This document shows positions 58,359-64,000 of a stretch of 64,000 nucleotides of DNA, piece by piece (position 1 is the stretch's first letter; every line of letters starts with the position of its first letter). This stretch comes from Candidatus Halocynthiibacter alkanivorans. GTDB lineage: Bacteria > Pseudomonadota > Alphaproteobacteria > Rhodobacterales > Rhodobacteraceae. The notes under the pieces were generated by a model. It was not told the origin of the DNA, ran no database searches, and was given only the letters and a program-made list of their open reading frames with translations. The stretch spans positions 62,001 to 126,000 of the forward strand of contig NZ_QOLB01000077.1 in NCBI RefSeq assembly GCF_003333265.1. Reading direction: 5' to 3'. The position numbers and the translations under genes are program-made.

Positions 58359-59939
58359 ATGACATCCGCTCAAACAATTGGCGTTCGCCGCTCTGTTCAG
58401 GACCTGCAGCAAGACTACGACAACGGCATTAAGCAACCTCTGGAAGACGTGGTCCGCGCCTGGAAAGGCATTAAAGAGCTTTCGCCAGACGATCCGCGCT
58501 CATTTTTTATGCTCGCTGGTTATCACGGTGAGCCCTTCGATTTGCGGCCCGCGGTTGACAAGCTGACTGAGACGGACATTTACAGCTACTGGGGCGGCTA
58601 TTGTAACCACGGCAACGTTCTGTTCCCCACCTGGCACCGCGTCTATGTGAAAAAGGTGGAAGAGGCGCTTCAGAGCATCGTGCCCGGTGTGATGATGCCC
58701 TATTGGGACGAAACCGACGCCGCGTCCCTTGCCTGTGGAATCCCGGATGTTCTGACCGCCGAACAGTTTCTCCTCGATGGGGAATTGATCGACAACCCGC
58801 TGAAATCATACACGCTTCCTGAAGAGTTGAAGGATGACTACTGGGGAGACAATCAGAACGGCGAACACGCGCCCTACTATAAGCCAGCAGGCTATGAAAC
58901 CGTGCGATACCCACTGTCAGGTCTGGTCGGCAACCCGAAAGACCTGGCAAAAACCAAAGCGCATAATTCGGACTATCCGGATCCGGCTGAACGGGTGAGC
59001 TTGCTGAATGACAATGTCATGACCTGGCTGCACGGCGGCGATCCGACGCCAGAAAACCCAGATCCCCACGGGGTCGGCATATACGCCAAATTTATCGATT
59101 GCCTTCGTGCGCCAAATTACACCGTCTTCTCCAATGTGACCTCAGCAGGCGCGTGGAACTCCGCCAGTCAGCCATATGCCGTGCCTCTGGAGTCGCCACA
59201 TAATGATATTCACTTGTCGGTCGGTGGTTTTGACCTGCCCTATCCCCAATTTGGCGGTGAAGGCTCAACTTCTGGCCAGGTTGCCGGCGCCAACGGGGAT
59301 ATGGGCGAGAATAATACCGCCGCGCTCGATCCGATCTTCTTTTTCCATCATTGCAATGTCGACCGGATGTTCTGGCTCTGGCAGAAGCGCAATCCAGACC
59401 TGAAAGTTGAAATAATTTCCGGATACGCTGGCACAAACTCCTCTGACAGCCAGGGGCCGACGCCCGGCGTTGCGCCGGATACACCGCTCACAACAAGCTC
59501 GCCTCTGGCGCCTTTCCGCAAGGCCAACAGCCAGGAATATTACAGCTCTGAGGACTGTATCGATACAGAGAACCAGCTTGGATATACTTATGGGCCCGGC
59601 TCGCTTGAGGAGTTGCCAGATCAGGCCCAGACGAAAAGTACCGGGGACGTTCTGACGGTGACAGGTGTCAACCGGGCGCATTTGCAAGGTTCGTTCATAA
59701 TCACCGCGCTGGCCAGAATTGGTGATCGGGTGGAATTTCTGGGCTATGAAAGCGTGCTGAGCCGCTGGAACGTTGATGGCTGCGCAAATTGCCAGACCCA
59801 TCTGGACGTCAGCGCGCATTTTCCGCTCGATATGCTATCAAACAGCGAAATCGCAAGCGCGACATTTGAGGCGACGATTTCTCATCGTGGGGAAAGCCTG
59901 CCTGCCTCAGTTCAGCTCGAGCTTTCTGTGAACGACTGA
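58359..59939 (+). CDS. Tyrosinase/polyphenol oxidase, fungal-like type with C-terminal domain
   Basis: A 526-residue type-3 copper enzyme. CuA ligands are H56 (AGYHGEPF), H84 (YCNHGN) and H93 (FPTWHR); CuB ligands are H281 and H285 (SPHNDIHLS) and H330/H331 (FFFHHCNVDRMFW). C82-x-H84 can form the Cys-His thioether known in fungal tyrosinases. The catalytic domain ends at the Y409-T-Y411 motif, followed by a C-terminal domain of about 110 residues with a C475-x-x-C478 pair, like the copper-loading CXXC of fungal proenzymes. No signal peptide is seen, so it is probably cytoplasmic. AAGGAG precedes ATG 58359. The gene follows the decarboxylase-like gene and should oxidise phenols to quinones. 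Confidence 0.9.
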   Translation: MTSAQTIGVRRSVQDLQQDYDNGIKQPLEDVVRAWKGIKELSPDDPRSFFMLAGYHGEPFDLRPAVDKLTETDIYSYWGGYCNHGNVLFPTWHRVYVKKVEEALQSIVPGVMMPYWDETDAASLACGIPDVLTAEQFLLDGELIDNPLKSYTLPEELKDDYWGDNQNGEHAPYYKPAGYETVRYPLSGLVGNPKDLAKTKAHNSDYPDPAERVSLLNDNVMTWLHGGDPTPENPDPHGVGIYAKFIDCLRAPNYTVFSNVTSAGAWNSASQPYAVPLESPHNDIHLSVGGFDLPYPQFGGEGSTSGQVAGANGDMGENNTAALDPIFFFHHCNVDRMFWLWQKRNPDLKVEIISGYAGTNSSDSQGPTPGVAPDTPLTTSSPLAPFRKANSQEYYSSEDCIDTENQLGYTYGPGSLEELPDQAQTKSTGDVLTVTGVNRAHLQGSFIITALARIGDRVEFLGYESVLSRWNVDGCANCQTHLDVSAHFPLDMLSNSEIASATFEATISHRGESLPASVQLELSVND

Positions 59940-60444
59940 GCGGTGAACGTGCCTTGAGGCGCGCAGGGCTGACAGGACAACCTGCAAGTTCGAACGGCCG
60001 TCGTGTGCCCTGATATCGGTGCTACCGGCACCCTCTCCCCGTCCGGCGCACCTGCTCCGGACGGCCCTCTCAGCTAGTTCTCCGCAACTTCAGGGGAACC
60101 TCACGCTTCAATTCCGGCTCTGCGCTCCGTCCGGACGTTTGCGGTGACCGGGCAACCGAATTGGAACCCGGGCCAACTTTGGCCGCACCTTGTTGCAGTG
60201 CTTTGCCGCCTCCAGTTACAATAATAGCGGGGCACAAAAGGGCCTGGCGGCACTGCGACAAATACGCGTGCCGGGGGGGCGAAAACGGTGACCATCTGGT
60301 CGGATAATTTGCTCCGGATTCGGTCTGTTCCGACAGTGAATGCCGCCAGGCCATTGCCCCTCAGTGCTGCGCCAGCGCTGCAGATGCTTTCCCATAATAA
60401 AAAATCATTGCAATTAATTTGGGTCCTCCCTATTCAGGCCAAAG
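59940..60444. other. Intergenic stretch, no gene seen
   Basis: About 505 bases between the tyrosinase stop and the cobalamin riboswitch. A minus-strand frame of 94 codons (60070-60354) has no ribosome site or recognisable motif. The promoter for the riboswitch transcript should be in the last AT-rich part (about 60390-60430). Confidence 0.4.
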
Positions 60445-60638
60445 ATGGTTCCCGGACGCCACAGGCATTATTCGGGATGAAAAGGGAACGCGGTGAGGTG
60501 TAGCCAGCAGGCGCCAATTCCGTGACTGCCCCCGCAACTGTAAGCGGCGAGCAACCTTGAGTATCTCCACTGAAATGGCCTTGGGCTGTTTTGGGAAGGA
60601 TCAGGGAAGCAGCGACCCGCGAGTCAGGAGACCTGCCA
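60445..60638 (+). ncRNA. Cobalamin riboswitch
   Basis: The region has the ordered features of a cobalamin aptamer: GGTTCCC near 60447 pairing with GGGAAC near 60484, GACTGCCCCCGCAACTGTAA around 60523-60543, CCACTG near 60567, GGGAAGG, and the B12 box AGTCAGGAGACCTGCC near 60622-60637. It lies upstream of the DUF1636-ABC operon and should repress it when adenosylcobalamin is plentiful. Confidence 0.95.
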
Positions 60639-60734
60639 TCTTATATTCACTCATCCCGGGCGGGGAGTCCGGTAGGAGGCTAGAGATGGTCAAACTGCGC
60701 CTGTCGCATATACATATCGGTCTGTTACCACCCC

Positions 60735-60753
60735 CGCCCTCATGCGGAGGGCG
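60735..60753 (+). promoter_or_regulatory. Hairpin hiding the ribosome-binding site of the DUF1636 gene
   Basis: CGCCCTC (60735-60741) pairs with GAGGGCG (60747-60753) around an ATGCG loop. The right arm overlaps GGAGG, the probable ribosome site for ATG 60762, so folding would block translation. This is a likely expression platform for the riboswitch about 100 bases upstream. Confidence 0.5.
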
Positions 60754-60761
60754 CCTCAGAG

Positions 60762-61160
60762 ATGGCTACGAAACACCGGATATTCATCTGCACATCATGC
60801 CGCGCCAAAGGCGATCCCTACCGACCCGGCGCTGATCTGATCAAGAAGTTGCAAACGGCATTTCAGGCAGAGAATACTCTGGGTGCCAAAGATTTCGAGA
60901 TCAGCTCTGTGGACTGCATGGCGGGCTGCGACAGCCCCTGCACGCTTGGATTTCAGGCTGCGGGCAAAGCCAGCTACCTGTTTGGAAACATCGATCTCAA
61001 CACCGATATTGCGGCGGTGGTGTCATTTGCGACCCTGTATCATAACCTGCCCGACGGCTGGTGCAGCGGCGGGCTATATCCGCGCAAACTGCGGCTGAAC
61101 ACGCTGGCCCGCATCCCGGCTATGACGGTGCAACACACCCCGGGCGGAACGTTGTCATGA
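60762..61160 (+). CDS. DUF1636 family protein (cysteine-rich, cobalamin-regulated)
   Basis: A 132-residue protein with cysteines C10, C13 (ICTSCRAKGD) and C52, C56, C60 (VDCMAGCDSPC), a pattern like thioredoxin-fold ferredoxins, and the phrase YLFGNIDLNTDIAAVVSFA. The family is often encoded beside B12 or metal uptake genes and may bind a metal or an iron-sulfur cluster. It is first in the riboswitch-controlled operon and overlaps the ABC ATPase gene by four bases (ATGA). Function is not established. Confidence 0.85.
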   Translation: MATKHRIFICTSCRAKGDPYRPGADLIKKLQTAFQAENTLGAKDFEISSVDCMAGCDSPCTLGFQAAGKASYLFGNIDLNTDIAAVVSFATLYHNLPDGWCSGGLYPRKLRLNTLARIPAMTVQHTPGGTLS

Positions 61161-61930
61161 GCGCCGCGAGCCTGTCGGTGCGCGACCTGAGCTGGGGCCC
61201 CGGGCGCGGCACAACGCTGTTGCACCCCACAAGCTTTGACGTTGCTCCGGGCAAGGTGCTGGCGGTGGTGGGCGCCAATGGTGCCGGCAAATCAACCCTG
61301 CTGCGGCTGCTCTACCGCTTTCTGAAACCAACCAGCGGGAAAATCCTGATCGGCGGAGACGACCTGTGGCGGTTGGATGCACGCGCCGCGGCCCGCCGCA
61401 TTGCCGCTGTATTGCAGGAACAGCCAACCGATTTCGCCCTGACGGTGCGCGAAATCGTGGCGCTCGGCCGCACGCCGCATCGCAGCGGCTTTGCCACAGG
61501 TTCGCGGCGTGACCGTGAAATCATTGACCACGCCATCACTGAACTCGGCCTGTTTGAATTCGCCAGCCGCGATTTTGGCACGCTTTCGGGCGGCGAACGA
61601 CAGCGGGTGATGGTGGCGCGCGCGCTGGCACAGGAGCCGGAAGTGCTGATCCTGGATGAGCCAACCAACCATCTCGATATCCGCCATCAGCTAGAAGTGC
61701 TGCATCTGGTCCGCACCCTGGGTCATACCATCATCACCAGCCTGCACGATCTGAATTTTGCCGCCCGTTATGCCGACAAGATCCTGATGCTGTCACACGG
61801 CCAGCCGCTGGCCTTTGGCACGCCAGACGAGGTGCTTTCCGAAGCGCTGATCGCACGCGCGTTCAACGTCGGCACCAAAATACAAACGCTGAACCCCGGC
61901 GGGCAGTCACATTTTTCTTTTCACCTGTAA
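61157..61930 (+). CDS. ABC transporter ATP-binding protein (BtuD/FecE type)
   Basis: A 257-residue ATPase: Walker A VGANGAGKST (near residue 38), Q-loop VLQEQPTDFALTVREIVALG, signature TLSGGERQRVMVARAL (near 143), Walker B VLILDEPTNHLDI, H-loop ITSLHDLNFAA. The type is that of B12, haem and siderophore importers. ATG 61157 overlaps the DUF1636 stop. The cobalamin riboswitch ahead of the operon makes B12 or a related corrinoid the most likely substrate. Confidence 0.92.
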   Translation: MSAASLSVRDLSWGPGRGTTLLHPTSFDVAPGKVLAVVGANGAGKSTLLRLLYRFLKPTSGKILIGGDDLWRLDARAAARRIAAVLQEQPTDFALTVREIVALGRTPHRSGFATGSRRDREIIDHAITELGLFEFASRDFGTLSGGERQRVMVARALAQEPEVLILDEPTNHLDIRHQLEVLHLVRTLGHTIITSLHDLNFAARYADKILMLSHGQPLAFGTPDEVLSEALIARAFNVGTKIQTLNPGGQSHFSFHL

Positions 61931-61947
61931 CTCACTCGGAGAACCCC

Positions 61948-62886
61948 ATGAAAATATTCCCCCTCATTGTCGGCATGACACTCGCGGCCGGCCCCCTCTT
62001 TGCCCAATCCGTCACGGTGCAGAGCTGCAACCGCCAGGTGACGTTTGAAACGCCGCCCCAGGCAGCGATTTCAAACGACGTCAACCTGACGGAAATGATG
62101 CTGGTGCTCGGGCTTGCGGACCGCATGGTCGGTTACACAGGTGTTTCAGGCTGGAAGACGCTGGACGAGAGAATGCGCTCTGGCGTGAAAGAACTGCCCG
62201 AACTGGCTGAACGTTATCCGACCAAAGAAGTGTTGATCGGCGCCGATGCTGATTTCTACTTTGCCGGCTGGAACTACGGCATGAAGGTCGGGGGCGAAAT
62301 CACCCCGGAAAGCCTCGCGCCCTTTGGCATCCAGGTCTATGAACTTTCTGAAAGCTGCATCTTTGTCGGTGACAAGGACAAAGTCTCGATGGAAGATATG
62401 TACCGGGATCTGCGTAATCTTGGGAAGATTTTTTCGGTCAGCGACAAAGCCGAAGCGCTGATTTCTGGCTATCAGGCGGAGCTCGCGTCCTTTAGCGCCG
62501 AACTGGACCCGACTGCAGAGCCGCTGCGTGCCTTTGTCTATGACAGCGGCGAAAAAACACCGTTTACCGCCGGACGCTACGCGATGCCAACCGCGCTGAT
62601 CGAAGCGGCAGGCGGCGTTAACATCATGGATGATTTCGAAAAAAGCTGGGCCACTGTCGGCTGGGAAGCCGTCGTAGAGCGCAATCCGGAAGTGGTGGTT
62701 ATCATCAATTATGGCGATGTCACCGCTGAGCAGAAACGGGACTTCATGCTGAGCAACCCGGCGTTCGCAGAAATTGATGCGGTCAAAAACAACCGGTTTG
62801 TCACCCTGGAATATGTGGAGGCCACTCCGGGGCCGCGCAATATTGAAGCGGTCAAAAAGCTGGCGCAGGGTTTCTGGGGGAACTGA
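61948..62886 (+). CDS. ABC transporter substrate-binding protein (BtuF-like)
   Basis: A 312-residue periplasmic binding protein of the BtuF/FhuD fold with a Sec signal peptide (MKIFPLIVGMTLAAGPLFAQ, cleavage near FAQS), a VNLTEMMLVLGLADRMVGYT N-lobe and a GRYAMPTALIEAAGGVNIMD-type segment that joins the lobes, ending WATVGWEAVVERNPEVVVII. It lies 17 bases after the ATPase gene. With the cobalamin riboswitch upstream, corrinoid capture is most likely, though iron-chelate binding is possible for the family. Confidence 0.9.
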   Translation: MKIFPLIVGMTLAAGPLFAQSVTVQSCNRQVTFETPPQAAISNDVNLTEMMLVLGLADRMVGYTGVSGWKTLDERMRSGVKELPELAERYPTKEVLIGADADFYFAGWNYGMKVGGEITPESLAPFGIQVYELSESCIFVGDKDKVSMEDMYRDLRNLGKIFSVSDKAEALISGYQAELASFSAELDPTAEPLRAFVYDSGEKTPFTAGRYAMPTALIEAAGGVNIMDDFEKSWATVGWEAVVERNPEVVVIINYGDVTAEQKRDFMLSNPAFAEIDAVKNNRFVTLEYVEATPGPRNIEAVKKLAQGFWGN

Positions 62887-62890
62887 TGAC

Positions 62891-63958
62891 ATGATGGAAA
62901 GGACCAACACGCGACCTGCCCCGACAAAAGCGTTTCGCAGAACTGGCGTCATGCCGGCCCTTCTGTTGGGCGGGATCATTGTGCTGGTCCTTTCGGTCTC
63001 TTTTGCGGTGAGCGTCGGCTCCATTGCGATCCCAGCCTCCACTATCTGGGGAGTCGTACTGAACAAAATCGCGCCCGACATGATCGAGCCCACCTGGTCC
63101 CGCGGGCGCGAGGCTATCGTCTGGCAAATCCGCCTGCCCCGCGTGCTGCTGGCCAGTTTCGTCGGCGCCGGGCTGTCGCTTGTCGGCGCCAGTCTTCAGT
63201 CCGTGACCCGCAATCCGCTCGCCGATCCTCACCTGCTGGGCATAAGCTCGGGTGGCGCTTTTGGCGCCATTCTCGCCCTGATGCACACCGGTATGATTTT
63301 CGGCGCATTGACGGTGCCGATTTTCGCATTTCTCGGCGCCCTTGCCGCCACCGGGCTGGTGCTGGGTGTGGTTCAGTTTACCAGATCCACCGGCGCCGAC
63401 AGGATGATCCTTGCAGGTGTTGCAGTGTCATTTGTGGTGATGTCCGCGGCCAATGTTCTTGTTTTTCTGGGCGACCCTAAAGCCACCAATACGGTGGTGT
63501 TCTGGATGCTGGGCGGGCTTGGCCTGGCGCAATGGTCAAACCTCGTTTACCCGCTGACAATCCTCGTTGTTTGCGGCACCTATTTCTGGGCCAAATCCGG
63601 AGAGCTCAACGCGATGACCGTCGGGGATGAAACCGCTGCCTCGCTGGGGATATCCGTGACGCGGCTGCGGGTTAAAATATTCGTGGCAGGGGCGCTTTTG
63701 ACCGGCATTATGGTGGCGTTTTCCGGCGTCATCGGTTTTGTCGGCTTGATGGTGCCCCATATTGTGCGCATGCTGGTCGGCGGTGACTATGCCCGCATCC
63801 TGCCAGTGTCGGCCCTGCTTGGAGCAATATTTCTGATCTGGGCGGATATTGCCGCCCGCACAATCATGGCACCTGAGGATATTCCCATTGGTATTGTTAC
63901 CGGTTTGATTGGCGGCGGCTTTTTCCTGTGGCTGTTGGCGCGACAAAAACGTCGCTGA
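62891..63958 (+). CDS. ABC transporter permease (BtuC/FecCD family)
   Basis: A 355-residue protein with about nine to ten membrane spans. Family segments are WQIRLPRVLLASFVGAGLSL, SVTRNPLADPHLLGISSGGA and GFVGLMVPHIVRMLVGGDYA. It forms a dimeric channel with the ATPase encoded upstream. ATG 62891 is preferred, with GGGGGAAC upstream and four bases after the binding-protein stop; the frame is open upstream to 62774 inside that gene. It is the last gene in the window; the final 42 bases hold no recognisable gene. Confidence 0.92.
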   Translation: MMERTNTRPAPTKAFRRTGVMPALLLGGIIVLVLSVSFAVSVGSIAIPASTIWGVVLNKIAPDMIEPTWSRGREAIVWQIRLPRVLLASFVGAGLSLVGASLQSVTRNPLADPHLLGISSGGAFGAILALMHTGMIFGALTVPIFAFLGALAATGLVLGVVQFTRSTGADRMILAGVAVSFVVMSAANVLVFLGDPKATNTVVFWMLGGLGLAQWSNLVYPLTILVVCGTYFWAKSGELNAMTVGDETAASLGISVTRLRVKIFVAGALLTGIMVAFSGVIGFVGLMVPHIVRMLVGGDYARILPVSALLGAIFLIWADIAARTIMAPEDIPIGIVTGLIGGGFFLWLLARQKRR

Positions 63959-64000
63959 CAAGCACGAAAACACTGTTTTCAACTGGGGCGCGGGCGGCCA

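Noticed and set aside
60070-60354. Minus-strand frame of 94 codons between tyrosinase and riboswitch
   Set aside because: No ribosome site and no recognisable motif; composition is that of non-coding GC-rich DNA.

Overview
The window looks like an accessory catabolic region of a marine alphaproteobacterium, most probably of the Rhodobacterales (Roseobacter group). The evidence is moderately high GC with strong third-position bias, three TRAP transporters and one sugar ABC transporter in 64 kb, many GntR, LysR, LacI and ROK regulators next to the operons they probably control, and a cobalamin-riboswitch uptake operon. I see no rRNA, tRNA, CRISPR array, intact insertion sequence or phage gene.

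Layout. (1) 1-4708: a truncated Lrp/AsnC regulator, divergent from M20 amidohydrolase, diaminopropionate ammonia-lyase, M24 metallopeptidase and a maleate-isomerase-like enzyme. This is organised like an ectoine-utilisation operon but with different enzymes. (2) 4946-17577: LacI and PhyH-type dioxygenase (divergent), then a tightly packed minus-strand operon of binding protein, two permeases, argininosuccinate-lyase-like lyase, ATPase and PfkB kinase, divergent from a ROK regulator and a 788-residue PIG-L deacetylase. It reads as uptake and breakdown of an unidentified N-substituted sugar. (3) 17658-19451: di-heme cytochrome c peroxidase/MauG-like protein and a Sel1-repeat protein. (4) 19553-28058: SsuD-like monooxygenase, aldo/keto reductase and flavin reductase in one operon with a TRAP transporter, divergent from GntR and a Gfo/Idh/MocA protein. 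This matches the oxidative sulfoquinovose (Smo) pathway with a TRAP importer, and possibly an NAD-dependent glycosidase.

(5) 28331-37299: LysR/NmrA pair, then a TRAP-amidase-small membrane protein-hydroxyacid dehydrogenase operon whose binding-protein gene carries an in-frame amber codon just after the Tat signal. (6) 37494-46693: class V aminotransferase, third TRAP system, crotonase and GlcG-like protein, divergent from a fused FAD/Fe-S dehydrogenase and a GntR regulator. (7) 47054-55892: two enolase-superfamily dehydratases, a beta-hydroxyacid dehydrogenase, aldehyde dehydrogenase, GMC oxidoreductase and two LysR regulators, a sugar-acid pathway. (8) 56073-59939: a putative 2OG oxygenase, a phosphatidylserine-decarboxylase-like protein related to fungal amino-acid decarboxylases, and a fungal-type tyrosinase. 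(9) 60445-63958: cobalamin riboswitch, DUF1636 protein and a BtuFCD-like ABC transporter, running to the right edge.

The most noteworthy items are the decarboxylase-tyrosinase pair, the Smo/TRAP cluster, the ABC operon with an embedded lyase and kinase, and the amber-interrupted binding protein. All functions are read from sequence motifs and context. No database search was possible.
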